64,000 bases of DNA from Dyella_B acidisoli (GTDB lineage Bacteria > Pseudomonadota > Gammaproteobacteria > Xanthomonadales > Rhodanobacteraceae), in assembly GCF_049532895.1 (NCBI RefSeq), contig NZ_CP064031.1:372001-436000 (forward strand), given 5' to 3'. Both the position numbers and the translations under genes were made by a program. Shown here piece after piece: positions 24,414 through 33,264 of the stretch. Below the pieces are notes generated by a model. It did not search any database. It saw nothing but the letters and a program-made list of their open reading frames with translations, and was not told where the DNA came from. The stretch's first letter is position 1, and each line of letters begins with the position of its first letter.

Positions 24414-26313
24414 GATGCATGCCCATAGCCGCCGCCGCGCGAGTGCCTTCTTCTTCGCTGTCCTGCTTGGCCACCACGGTGCTGGGCGGTAACAAGCTTG
24501 CTGGTAGCAGTTTGTCGAGCTTGCCCTTCATGCGCAGTACGGTAACGCTGGCCATGTCCTTATCGAACAGCTCCTGCTGCGCGTCGAGCGATATCGGTGT
24601 TGCGCCTGGTGCGCGCGTGAGTTGAGCGAGCGATGGTGCCAGCACCTGCGTAAGCGCGAAGTACGCGTCGTCGTGGATGCCTGCACGCTCGAGCAACAGC
24701 CCCGGCAGCATCCATGAGGCCATGTCGGTCCGCTGTGGCTCGCCCGGATTACGCGGATCGATCAGCAGCCATGTGCCTGCTTGCGACAGCATGTTCTGGC
24801 CATCCACAAAGCCCGTGGCGTGATACGCGCCGACCAGGCCCGGTAGATGGTCACCGTAGAACAACAGCAGAGTCGGACGGCTGCGCTTGGCGAGCAGATC
24901 GGCCAAACGGCCGAGTTCCTGGTCCGCGTGGCGCATGTGATAGAGATAGTTCTGCAGCTCCAGCTTGTCCTTGCTGTCGACAACGGCCGGCACTGGAATC
25001 GCGTCGCGTGCAGCGCGATCGTTCGGTACGGTGTCGTAAGGGCCATGCCCTTCGAGACTGATCGCGAACAGAAACTGCGGCGCGCCGGCTTCTTTCAATT
25101 GCGCCATGATTTCGTCGGTCATCGCGCTGTCGGCCATGTATTTGCCGTCCATGGGCGCGCTCGCAGGGAAGCTCGATTGCGAGACGAAGCGATCGAAGCC
25201 CAGTGTCTTGAAGGCGGTATTGCGGTTCCAGAACGTGGGGTCGTTGCCGTGGATCGCCACCGTTTCATAGCCGTGGGCGCGCAGCGTGCGCACCATGCTC
25301 GGCACGACCTTGTCGTTCAATTGCAGATACGGAAACTGCATGTTGCCGAAGTAGCGCAGCGACAACCCGGTGAGCATTTCGAACTCGGTGCGGATAGTGC
25401 CGCCGCCGAAGGTGGGTACGTGCAGCGGACCGCTCATGCCCTGCGCCGCGAGACGGTCGAGGTTGGGTGTGAGCTGCACATTTTCATAACCGCGCATGAT
25501 GCGCGGGTTGAAGAACGATTCGCTCTGGATCACCACGATATCGGGCAATGCCGTGCCTGGATCGACCGGCGTCTGCATGCGTGCACGCACCGCGTCGCCG
25601 GTAGTTTGCAGCAGGTTGTTGACCGCGCCGGGATCGACTTTTTGTTTGGTGCGCCGGTCTTGCAGATGGAACATCACCAGCGAGCTGACCAGGCCGGAGT
25701 GGCTGGTGGTCGCCGATGCCGACCAGGGTTCCATCCACAGCTTCTTGCCGTTGTAGAAATTGCCCCACCCTGGCATGCCCAGCAGCAGGGTGGCTAACAT
25801 GGCGCCAAGCAGCGCGCCGGTAGTGACGCGTTTGCCACTCGTGTGTGACGCGAACAGCGGTGGCTCAAGCCGCCACATCGCCGCAACCACCGCGATGCCG
25901 CCAAGCAAGGCCAGATAAGGCCAGGGGCTGTGCGGCAGATAGCTGCCCAACACGTGGAGGCCACCCTTGCGCAATTGCTCCACCATGCGGAAGTCCGCCG
26001 GCAGCAACGGTATGCCGAGATTGGCCACCTTCAGCGCATTGACGCCGTACATCACCGCCTGAGCCAAAAACGCCAGGCCGAAAGAGAGCAACGTACGCCG
26101 GGTCATCACCAACAGCAGCAGCGCCAGCATCAGGCCAGGCATGGCGTTGGCCAGCGGGAATGCGGGCTGCGCGAACAGCTGGGATGCGGCCACCCCATCG
26201 TTGCCGTCCAGAAAGCCGGTCAGCAGAACGAACGCCGCCATCATCGCCAGCACCAGAACGATGCGCGTGGCGACGGTGCGTTTTGACAACAGCGTGGAGG
26301 AAACGAAAGCCAT
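24409..26313 (-). CDS. LTA-synthase/MdoB-type membrane sulfatase-fold phosphotransferase
   Basis: A 634-residue protein with about five N-terminal membrane helices and a periplasmic alkaline-phosphatase-fold domain (about 260-560). Visible catalytic/metal motifs: VVIQSESFFNP, FGGGTIRTEFEMLTG with the nucleophilic Thr, AIHGNDPTFWNRN, and FYGDHLPGL. In Gram-negative bacteria such enzymes add glycerol-phosphate or similar groups to periplasmic glucans or other envelope glycans (family knowledge). It stands alone on the minus strand; an M23-peptidase relic lies right after its stop. Exact substrate unknown. Confidence 0.88.
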   Translation of the reverse strand: MAFVSSTLLSKRTVATRIVLVLAMMAAFVLLTGFLDGNDGVAASQLFAQPAFPLANAMPGLMLALLLLVMTRRTLLSFGLAFLAQAVMYGVNALKVANLGIPLLPADFRMVEQLRKGGLHVLGSYLPHSPWPYLALLGGIAVVAAMWRLEPPLFASHTSGKRVTTGALLGAMLATLLLGMPGWGNFYNGKKLWMEPWSASATTSHSGLVSSLVMFHLQDRRTKQKVDPGAVNNLLQTTGDAVRARMQTPVDPGTALPDIVVIQSESFFNPRIMRGYENVQLTPNLDRLAAQGMSGPLHVPTFGGGTIRTEFEMLTGLSLRYFGNMQFPYLQLNDKVVPSMVRTLRAHGYETVAIHGNDPTFWNRNTAFKTLGFDRFVSQSSFPASAPMDGKYMADSAMTDEIMAQLKEAGAPQFLFAISLEGHGPYDTVPNDRAARDAIPVPAVVDSKDKLELQNYLYHMRHADQELGRLADLLAKRSRPTLLLFYGDHLPGLVGAYHATGFVDGQNMLSQAGTWLLIDPRNPGEPQRTDMASWMLPGLLLERAGIHDDAYFALTQVLAPSLAQLTRAPGATPISLDAQQELFDKDMASVTVLRMKGKLDKLLPASLLPPSTVVAKQDSEEEGTRAAAAMGMHR

Positions 26314-26539
26314 GCAATCCGTGACCTGTCATCCTGGAGGATACGGACTGTAACGTGATTGACATGAATCGGTTGTCACCCCTCGGGCAGGGGATCGGGC
26401 GGATTCATGCCGGTTTATGATGGATTTACAGGAATTTAGCGAAAGAAATGGGCCGCCATCGTGCCATGGTGGCCCATCCCGCGTGTCAACAACGGCTTGG
26501 GCAAGATATGCGTGTTACTGAACCGAGGGGTAGCACCGG

Positions 26540-27976
26540 CTACGCCGCATCGGCCAGCGCGGGCGCAAAGGCAGGCTGCAAGAGCGGATCACCGAGTAAC
26601 TCGCCAAACCAATGCGAGACATTGGCCTGTGCCGCCACCTCACCCAGGATGAGCAAGGCGGGCGCTTGAATCGCATGGCGCGTTGCGAGAGTCGGCAACT
26701 CGCCGAGTTTGCCGGTGAGTGTCCGTTGCTGCGGCAGCGTACCGTTTTCGATAAGCGCGAATGGGGTGCTTGCAGCGCGTCCATGCGCGATGAACTGGCG
26801 GGTTAGCTCATCGAGTTGACCCACGCCCATGTAGACCGCGAGGGTTTGCCGCTCGCGCGCCAGTTCCGACCAATCGAGCGTGTTGAACGATTGCTGGCAA
26901 TGAGCAGTCACCAAACGCACGGACTGCGCATGCTCGCGATGCGTCAACGGCACGCCGCTGTATGCCGCGCAGGCGAGTGCAGCGGTTATGCCTGGTACGA
27001 TTTCATAGGCAATGCCGTGCTCGCGCAGAAACTCCAGTTCTTCGCCGCCGCGTCCGAACACAAACGGATCGCCACCTTTCAAGCGAACCACGCGACATCC
27101 TGCCTGAGCGTGTTCGAGCATCAGTGCATGAATCGACGCTTGGGGCGTGTGCGTGCTGCCGCCCCGTTTGCCAACGGCGATGCGCACGGCATCGCGACGC
27201 GCAAGATCAAGAATCGGCTCGCTAATAAGTGCATCGTGCAGAATTACATCGGCTTCGTTCAATGCGCGCAAGGCACGCAAAGTAAGCAAGCCTGGATCGC
27301 CGGGGCCGGCGCCAACCAGCGCAACAGAGCCAATTGTTGTCGGCGCTGCGCCTTCGGCTAGCGCGGTCATCAATTGGTGTTCCGCATGTGCGGGTCGGTC
27401 TGCACGCAGCTGTGCATGCACAGGACCATCGTGCAGCCAATCGTAGAAACGTCGGCGCGCGGTGAGATCCGCATAACGGGCGCGAATACGTGCGCGATAG
27501 CGCTGCGCAAGTTGCACCAGCGAGCCGAACGCAGGATCCAGCAAGCCTTCGATCCGCTCGCGCAGGCGACGTGCCAGCATCGGCGCTGCGCCGCCGCTGG
27601 AGATCGCAACCAGGAGCGGGGAGCGATCGATCAATGCTGGCACCTGGAAACTCGACAGGGCGGGATCGTCCACGACGTTGACCAGCCGCTGCCTGGCTTG
27701 TCCGTCGGCGGCAATGCGCGCGTTGAGCGGACGCGAACGCGTGGCTGCAATCACCAGCCAAACGCCTTCCAGCCAGTCGGTTTGATAAGTACCTGCTTTG
27801 TATGCAATGCGTCCTTGTCGCACCCATTCGCGGAGCTCAGGCACCAGCATCGGCGCGCCCACGGTAACCCTGGCGCCGGCCTTTAGAAGCATGGTCGTTT
27901 TTCTGGCCGCTATGTCGCCTCCACCCACCACCAACACGTGGCGGTCGTTCAAGTCGGCGAACAATGGATAGAGCAT
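26540..27976 (-). CDS. cysG: Siroheme synthase (CysG)
   Basis: CysG makes siroheme, the cofactor of sulfite reductase, from uroporphyrinogen III. The 478-residue protein has an N-terminal NAD-dependent precorrin-2 dehydrogenase/ferrochelatase part (LVVGGGDIAARKTTMLLKAG, AISSGGAAPMLARRLRERIE) and a C-terminal SAM uroporphyrinogen methyltransferase part (VGAGPGDPGLLTLRALR, RLKGGDPFVFGRGGEE, PGITAALACAAYSG). Full length. I choose the start MLYPLFADLNDRHV; upstream codons do not resemble the family. A GGACGTC box lies about 130 bp upstream, shared with other sulfur operons here. It is divergent from cysB. Confidence 0.97.
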   Translation of the reverse strand: MLYPLFADLNDRHVLVVGGGDIAARKTTMLLKAGARVTVGAPMLVPELREWVRQGRIAYKAGTYQTDWLEGVWLVIAATRSRPLNARIAADGQARQRLVNVVDDPALSSFQVPALIDRSPLLVAISSGGAAPMLARRLRERIEGLLDPAFGSLVQLAQRYRARIRARYADLTARRRFYDWLHDGPVHAQLRADRPAHAEHQLMTALAEGAAPTTIGSVALVGAGPGDPGLLTLRALRALNEADVILHDALISEPILDLARRDAVRIAVGKRGGSTHTPQASIHALMLEHAQAGCRVVRLKGGDPFVFGRGGEELEFLREHGIAYEIVPGITAALACAAYSGVPLTHREHAQSVRLVTAHCQQSFNTLDWSELARERQTLAVYMGVGQLDELTRQFIAHGRAASTPFALIENGTLPQQRTLTGKLGELPTLATRHAIQAPALLILGEVAAQANVSHWFGELLGDPLLQPAFAPALADAA

Positions 27977-28279
27977 GGATCGGGTCCGCAAAAACAGGCT
28001 GGACGGCCACGCTAATGCCCCAAGGCGCCCTGATGGAAATGGTCGCTGGGACGGAAGATATGCCGGTACGGCATAGGCTTCGCCATCACGCAGAATGGAG
28101 TTATAGATGTATAGACGTCCAAATAACGCTGTGTTAAGGTCCGGAGACGACCGGTAACAGGGCCGGTATTTGTAGGTGGGGATCGTGATGAAACGCTGTC
28201 CAGGGTGGTTTGTGAGCTGTATGTGCTTTGCCATGCGCCGAGCACAACCCTGCATGCATTTCATCCCGGAGCCGATCTC
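27977..28279. other. cysG-cysB divergent intergenic region
   Basis: A 303-bp non-coding stretch. It holds the sulfur-gene box at 28106-28120 and an AT-rich segment around 28098-28130 (TTATAGATGTATAG) that may hold promoter elements. No other gene is seen. Confidence 0.5.
28106..28120 (-). promoter_or_regulatory. GGACGTC box upstream of cysG
   Basis: Read toward cysG the site is ATTTGGACGTCTATACATC. It shares 17 of 19 bases with the site before cysJ (36774-36792 region) and the GGACGTC core with the site before sbp. The core resembles tandem met boxes (AGACGTCT), but the binding protein is not identified. The site could also serve the divergent cysB. Confidence 0.55.
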
Positions 28280-29287
28280 ATGACCCTCACGCAACTGCGC
28301 TACATCGTCGCCATCGCCGACGCCGGTCTCAACATCACTCTCGCCGCCGACAACGTCCACGCCACCCAGTCCGGCATCAGCAAGCAGCTCAAGCAGCTCG
28401 AAGGTGAGCTGGGTTTTCAGGTGTTTACCCGCCGCGGCAAGAGTCTGGACGCGATCACACCCGCCGGCTCGCAGGTGCTTGAGCGGGCACGCACCATCCT
28501 GCACGAGGCGCGCAACATCCGTGCGCTGGCCGCCAATCTGCGTGAAGAAGCCCAGGGCGAGCTGTCCGTAGCCACCACACATACGCAGGCGCGGTTCGTG
28601 CTGCCGGAGGCGATCGCCCGCCTCAAGCAGCACTACCCGGAGCTTGGTGTGCACATCCGTCCGCAGGGCGAGGGCCGCATCATCAGCCTGTTCGAGAGCG
28701 GCGAAGTCGACCTGGTGATTGTCAGCACCAGCGGGCAGGCGCCCGAAGGCGGCATCGCGGTACCGCTATTTCGCTGGTATCGCCGCGCGGTAGTGCCGCA
28801 GGGCCATCCGCTGGCCAAGCTGGGGCGTCCGCTGCGTATCCAGGACCTGGCCGAGTATCCGCTGGTGAGTTACGAGTCCTCCCTGCAGTCTGAATCGTCG
28901 CTGCGGCGTGCCTTCACTGCCGCATCGCTCACTCCGCGCATTGCTTGCACCTCCGCCGATGCGGATCTGATCAAGACCTACGTGCTCGCCGGCCTGGGCG
29001 TCGGCATCCTGGCCGAAATGGCCATCACTCCGGCGGATGCACGCGAACTGGTTGCGCTGGACATCGACGGTCTGCTGCCGGTGTGCACCAGTTGGATGGT
29101 GCTGCGTCGAGACCATGTACTGCGCAGCTATGTGGCGCAGCTCGCGCGACTGGTGGCCCCGCAGATCGATGAGGCGGAACTGCGCCGCGTGGTCGCCGGG
29201 CATGCCGAGCCGAATTGGCCCGCGCCGCCGTTATGGAGCGAACTGCAGCAGCGCGGCGTGCGGCGCACGACATCACGCGCAGCGTAA
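28280..29287 (+). CDS. cysB: LysR-type sulfur regulator CysB/Cbl-like
   Basis: CysB activates sulfate assimilation genes when N-acetylserine accumulates. The 335-residue protein starts MTLTQLRYIVAIADAGLNIT with the CysB-type helix-turn-helix (HATQSGISKQLKQLEGELGF, QVFTRRGKSL), and the effector domain has ATTHTQARFVLPEAI and DLVIVSTSG as in CysB/Cbl. The start is fixed by CCCGGAG upstream. Its position beside cysG and close to the cysJIH operon supports the call. Whether it is CysB itself or a paralogue such as Cbl cannot be settled from sequence alone. Confidence 0.88.
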   Translation: MTLTQLRYIVAIADAGLNITLAADNVHATQSGISKQLKQLEGELGFQVFTRRGKSLDAITPAGSQVLERARTILHEARNIRALAANLREEAQGELSVATTHTQARFVLPEAIARLKQHYPELGVHIRPQGEGRIISLFESGEVDLVIVSTSGQAPEGGIAVPLFRWYRRAVVPQGHPLAKLGRPLRIQDLAEYPLVSYESSLQSESSLRRAFTAASLTPRIACTSADADLIKTYVLAGLGVGILAEMAITPADARELVALDIDGLLPVCTSWMVLRRDHVLRSYVAQLARLVAPQIDEAELRRVVAGHAEPNWPAPPLWSELQQRGVRRTTSRAA

Positions 29288-29467
29288 CGGGCTGGTTTAT
29301 TCCCTCGTGTCCGGGAGCGTGCTGAGCCGCTGCCGGACAATCATTTGAGGTAAATCTGAGCGCGGCTGGTGCGTGGGCCGTGACAGGATGAATGCGTGCC
29401 GTTTACGCGGCGCAAGCATTCACGTGGGACCCCAGGGTCACTACCTCATTCTTCACGGAGGAAATCC

Positions 29468-29977
29468 ATGACGCACACCGCCCGTAACCGCTCATCTTTC
29501 ACCAAGCGCGCACTGCAAGGCTGCGCCCTGTCCGCCGCACTGCTTGGCGCCAGCGCAGCGCTTGCACAACAGGCTCCTTCGGGCTTGGAAAAAGCCGTCG
29601 CCACCGCAGCCAAGTGGGCCACACAAGCCGACGCCGGTCAGGCCGACGCCATGTGGAAGGCCAGCAGCGACACCATGCAGAAATCGGTAAGCCAGGCCGA
29701 TTGGACGAAATACATCGCTCAGGTTCGCAAAGAAGCAGGCGCTGAACAGAGCCGCGCATGGCTGGCGGTCAACAAGGTCGATAACCCAAAGGGCATGCCG
29801 CCGGGCGAGTATCTCAACGTGGTCTACAACACCAAGTTCGCCAACGCCGCCACGTTCGAAACCGTTTCGCTGACCAAGAGCGGATCGAGCTGGCAGCCGG
29901 TGGGCTATATCGTGCGTCCCCAGCAGCCGGCGAAGGCTCCGGCAAGCGGCGTAGCGCAGCCTGCCGCCAGTAAATAA
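29468..29977 (+). CDS. DUF4019 exported protein, first of a tandem pair
   Basis: A 169-residue protein with a signal peptide (LQGCALSAALLGASAALAQQ) and a DUF4019 domain: LEKAVATAAKWATQADAGQ, ADAMWKASSDTMQKSV, and GEYLNVVYNTKFANAATFET. A good ribosome site (GGAGG) fixes the start. The next gene encodes a close paralogue with the same pattern. Function unknown; DUF4019 proteins are small periplasmic proteins. The C-terminus is a low-complexity Pro/Ala stretch. Confidence 0.85.
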   Translation: MTHTARNRSSFTKRALQGCALSAALLGASAALAQQAPSGLEKAVATAAKWATQADAGQADAMWKASSDTMQKSVSQADWTKYIAQVRKEAGAEQSRAWLAVNKVDNPKGMPPGEYLNVVYNTKFANAATFETVSLTKSGSSWQPVGYIVRPQQPAKAPASGVAQPAASK

Positions 29978-29987
29978 GTGGGTTCCT

Positions 29988-30061
29988 GTAGGTTGGGGTG
30001 CAAACCCCAGCATGGCCATGCCTCACGGAATCGCGATGTTGGGGTTTGCACCCCAGCCTAC
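29988..30061. repeat. GTAGGTTGGGGTGC-type inverted repeat between the DUF4019 genes
   Basis: Arms at about 29988-30013 and 30036-30061, nearly perfect inverse copies, separated by 22 nt; same family as 17124-17196. It starts ten bases after the stop of the first DUF4019 gene. Confidence 0.85.
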
Positions 30062-30150
30062 GACTAGCGTCCCAGCCTAATATGATCCGCGAGTTCGCTG
30101 TGGCAGCGTCACCAGCGAGTCCCCTCACGGTTTCAATCAGGAGAATGCTT

Positions 30151-30672
30151 ATGGCACGTAAAACCTCGGCGACGGCCAAGCGGATGATCGGTGGTGCGCT
30201 GGCAACGTTGCTGTTGGTCGCTGCGAGCGCGGCAATGGCGCAGAGCATGGACTTGGACAAGGCCGTAGCCACCGCGGGCAAGTGGATCGCCCAAGCCGAT
30301 GCCAATCAGCCGGATGCGATGTGGAAGGCGAGTAGTTTCGTGCTGCAGAAGAGTGTTACGCAGGAGAATTGGGGCAAATACATCAGCGGCCTGCGCGACA
30401 AGGCAGGTAACGAGCAGGAGCGCAGCTGGGTTGCGGTGAGCAAGATCGACAATCCGCAGGGCCTGCCCGCCGGCCAGTATCTCAACGTGATGTACGCCAC
30501 CAAGTTTGCGAAAGCGATGACGCTGGAAACCGTGTCGATGGCCAAGGGCTCATCCGGTTGGGAACCGATCGGCTATGTAGTGCGTGAAGCGAATCCGGGA
30601 GGTGCGGCAGTCAATAACGCCAATGCCACCAAACCTGCCGTTGCGCCTGCACAACCTGCGGCAGGCAAATAA
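30151..30672 (+). CDS. DUF4019 exported protein, second of a tandem pair
   Basis: A 173-residue paralogue of the preceding gene: signal peptide (MIGGALATLLLVAASAAMAQ), LDKAVATAGKWIAQADANQ, PDAMWKASSFVLQKSV, GQYLNVMYATKFAKAMTLET. Alignment by eye shows roughly half or more of the residues identical over the core, so the pair arose by duplication. AGGAG lies the right distance before 30151; an ATG two codons earlier is too close to it. It ends with a Pro/Ala-rich tail and is followed by an intrinsic terminator. Confidence 0.85.
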   Translation: MARKTSATAKRMIGGALATLLLVAASAAMAQSMDLDKAVATAGKWIAQADANQPDAMWKASSFVLQKSVTQENWGKYISGLRDKAGNEQERSWVAVSKIDNPQGLPAGQYLNVMYATKFAKAMTLETVSMAKGSSGWEPIGYVVREANPGGAAVNNANATKPAVAPAQPAAGK

Positions 30673-30686
30673 TTTAAGTCACCGCG

Positions 30687-30722
30687 AAAGCCGCTTCCTC
30701 TTGTGAAGGAAGCGGCTTTTTT
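30687..30722 (+). terminator. Intrinsic terminator after the DUF4019 pair
   Basis: AAAGCCGCTTCCT and AGGAAGCGGCTTTTTT form a stem of at least eleven pairs with a short loop and a T run, 15 bp after the second DUF4019 stop. The A run on the left could let it work in both directions, also ending the convergent sat/cysC transcript. Confidence 0.92.
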
Positions 30723-30742
30723 ATCGGTTACGTTCTCGTGGA

Positions 30743-32488
30743 TCACACCAAGGCTTGGTTACTCAGCCAATCGAACACCTTGCCTGCAGCTTCGTTCACC
30801 GTCACTTGGCTGGTGTCGATGCGCAGTTCCGGTGTTGCAGGTACTTCGTAAGGATCGTCGATGCCGGTAAAACCTTTGATCTTCCCGGCGCGCGCTGCTG
30901 CATAGAGACCCTTGCGATCGCGCGCTTCGCACACTTCCAGTGGCGTGGAAACGTGAACTTCGATGAATCGTCCATGCGTTTCCACCAGCTGTCGCGCTTC
31001 GGTACGCGCACCGGCGTAGGGCGCGATTGGCGCGCAGATCACGATGCCGCTATGACGCACCGCTTCGCTGGCGACAAAGCCGATGCGCGTGATGTTCGCG
31101 TCGCGGTCTTCGCGCGAAAACCCCAGCCCTTTGGAAAGATGGCGGCGCACTTCGTCGCCATCCAGCACGGTCACGGACCTGCTGCTGGTTTCCAGGAGAC
31201 GGGCCAGCACTGCCTGCGCCAGCGTCGATTTGCCTGAGCCGGAAAGGCCGGTGAAAAACAATGCGAATCCCTGGGGTGCATTCGCCGGATGACGCTCGCG
31301 CAGAATCTTCACCACCTCCGGAAAGGTGAACCATTCCGGGATCGCCTCGCCCTGTTGCAGGCGGCGCCGCAACTCGGTGCCAGAGATGTCGCGGACTTCA
31401 TCGCCGGGTTGCACTTCCGTCTGCGGCACGTAAACGTCGCGATTGGCGACATACACCATGGCTGGGAACGGCACGATTTCGATACCAAGCTCGTCCTCGT
31501 GCTTGGCCAACAGCTCCTGCGCGGCATAAGGATCGTAGAACGGCTTGCCATTGGCATCCTTGCCGGGGCCGGCATGATCGCGGCCGACAATGAAATGGCT
31601 GGCGCCGTAATTCTTGCGAATGATCGCGTGCCACAGCGCCTCGCGCGGGCCGCCCATGCGCATCGCCAGCGGCAGCAGCGAGAGCGTGGCGTGATCGTGC
31701 GGATAATGTTCGAGCAGCGCACGATAGCAACGCACGCGTGTGTAGTGATCGACGTCGCCCGGCTTCGTACGTCCCACGGAAGGCTGGATCAGCAGTTTCG
31801 CGCCGACCTGCTCCGCTGCGCGCAGCGTCAGCTCGCGATGTGCGCGATGCATCGGGTTGCGTGTCTGGAACGCGACGATGCGATGCCAGCCATGTTGATG
31901 GAACCAGTCGCGCTGCTCGCGCGGGCTGCGACGCAGCGCGCTGAAGTCGTAGTGCGCGGGCGGCTGGATACCTTGCACCCGTCCGCCCAGATAGACCGAG
32001 CCCGTGCGATCCAGCAATTCGGCCACGCCCGGATGCGTGCGATCGGTGGTGCCGAACACCTTTTGCGCTTCGGCGATACGGTCGGGGAAGTACACGTCTT
32101 CCACCGTCAGTACCGCGAGCGGTGTGCCCTGCACGTCATTCAGGCTGATTTGCGCGTTTTCAAGAAGGCGCGCGGCAAAGGCTTCATCCACATCGAGCGC
32201 GATCGGGATCGGCCACAAAGTGCCGTTCGCCAGACGCATGTCGTTGACGACGCGATCGTAATCGGCGCGTCCGAGAAAACCTTGCAGTGGAGAGAAGCCG
32301 CCGTTGAGCAACAGTTCCAGATCGCACAGCTGGCGTTGATTGAGCGTCCACTGTGGCAGCGAGGCACTATGTCGCTTCAGTGCTTCGGCTTCGGCGGTGG
32401 GAAGGTACAACTCGCGCAGCACGCCGCCGTGCGGCGCAACCAGCGCATCATGTTCGGCCAAGACAATCTCGGCGGCGAGAGCTTTCAT
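30743..32488 (-). CDS. Bifunctional ATP sulfurylase/APS kinase (Sat-CysC fusion)
   Basis: This 581-residue fusion activates sulfate in two steps, sulfate to APS and then to PAPS. The N-terminal about 390 residues are the single-chain ATP sulfurylase type, with QTRNPMHRAHRELT (nucleotide-binding HxxH), IVGRDHAGPG and the YVPQTEVQPGD end. The C-terminal about 170 residues are APS kinase with Walker A LFFTGLSGSGKST, DGDEVRRHLSKGLGFS and GIDDPYEVP. Many gammaproteobacteria use CysD plus CysN(C) instead, so this single-gene form is notable. It is the last gene of the cysJ-cysI-cysH-sat/cysC operon, 53 bp after cysH. Confidence 0.95.
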   Translation of the reverse strand: MKALAAEIVLAEHDALVAPHGGVLRELYLPTAEAEALKRHSASLPQWTLNQRQLCDLELLLNGGFSPLQGFLGRADYDRVVNDMRLANGTLWPIPIALDVDEAFAARLLENAQISLNDVQGTPLAVLTVEDVYFPDRIAEAQKVFGTTDRTHPGVAELLDRTGSVYLGGRVQGIQPPAHYDFSALRRSPREQRDWFHQHGWHRIVAFQTRNPMHRAHRELTLRAAEQVGAKLLIQPSVGRTKPGDVDHYTRVRCYRALLEHYPHDHATLSLLPLAMRMGGPREALWHAIIRKNYGASHFIVGRDHAGPGKDANGKPFYDPYAAQELLAKHEDELGIEIVPFPAMVYVANRDVYVPQTEVQPGDEVRDISGTELRRRLQQGEAIPEWFTFPEVVKILRERHPANAPQGFALFFTGLSGSGKSTLAQAVLARLLETSSRSVTVLDGDEVRRHLSKGLGFSREDRDANITRIGFVASEAVRHSGIVICAPIAPYAGARTEARQLVETHGRFIEVHVSTPLEVCEARDRKGLYAAARAGKIKGFTGIDDPYEVPATPELRIDTSQVTVNEAAGKVFDWLSNQALV

Positions 32489-32541
32489 GGTGTTTCCTCG
32501 AATCGGGGCTGATCTAATTTTTTGTGAGTTGCCGGTGTTAC

Positions 32542-33264
32542 TTACACATCCAAATGCAATCCGCATTCACGTTTAATGCCGAAAAAGCGGGTGTCCTCCT
32601 CGCGCATGCCGGGTTCCCAGCGGCGCGTGGTATGCGTATCGCCGATCGAGACATAGCCCTGATCCCACAGCGGGTGATAGGGCAAGTCGTAACGGCGCAG
32701 ATACAAACCGACATCGCGATCGGTCCAATCGACGATCGGATGCACCTTCCAGCGTCCATGCCGATGTTCGAGCACCGGCGCCGCCGCGCGACTCACCGAC
32801 TGCTGACGGCGCAAGCCTGCGAACCAGGTGCCCGCTCCAAGATCGACCAATGCGCGTTGCATCGGTTCCACTTTCGCAAGTTTGTTGTAGTGATCGAGTC
32901 CTTCGCGTCCCTGATTCCACAGTTCGCCATAACGTGCCTGCAGCCAAGCCGGCGAAAGGCTGGGGCGGATCACGTGCAGGTTGAGTGAAAGGCGCTCGGT
33001 GAGTTCGTCGATGAAGCGATAGGTCTCGGGAAACAGGTAGCCGGTATCGACCACGATCACCGGAATATCCGGTACACGCTGAGTCAAAAGGTGCAGCGAT
33101 ACGGCCGACTGCGCGCCGAAGCTGGAGGAAAGCACCTGTCGGCCGGGAAGATGCTGCAACGCCCAGTCGATGCGCTCCTCTGCGCTGAGCGGGAGCAGTC
33201 GTGCTTCGAGCTTGTCGCGTGCGCGTGCATCGACCGCTGCCTGTTCCGGCGTGGGCAGGCTCAT
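32542..33264 (-). CDS. cysH: Phosphoadenylylsulfate (PAPS) reductase
   Basis: CysH reduces PAPS to sulfite with thioredoxin or glutaredoxin. The 240-residue protein has the PP-loop-like VLSSSFGAQSAVSLHLL, VVDTGYLFPETY, the AGLRRQQSVSRAAAPVLE loop and the C-terminal catalytic ECGLH motif (residues about 233-237). The paired cysteines that hold the iron-sulfur cluster of APS reductases are absent, so this is the PAPS-type enzyme, matching the upstream APS kinase. It overlaps the cysI stop by four bases (ATGA), a sign of translational coupling. Confidence 0.96.
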   Translation of the reverse strand: MSLPTPEQAAVDARARDKLEARLLPLSAEERIDWALQHLPGRQVLSSSFGAQSAVSLHLLTQRVPDIPVIVVDTGYLFPETYRFIDELTERLSLNLHVIRPSLSPAWLQARYGELWNQGREGLDHYNKLAKVEPMQRALVDLGAGTWFAGLRRQQSVSRAAAPVLEHRHGRWKVHPIVDWTDRDVGLYLRRYDLPYHPLWDQGYVSIGDTHTTRRWEPGMREEDTRFFGIKRECGLHLDV

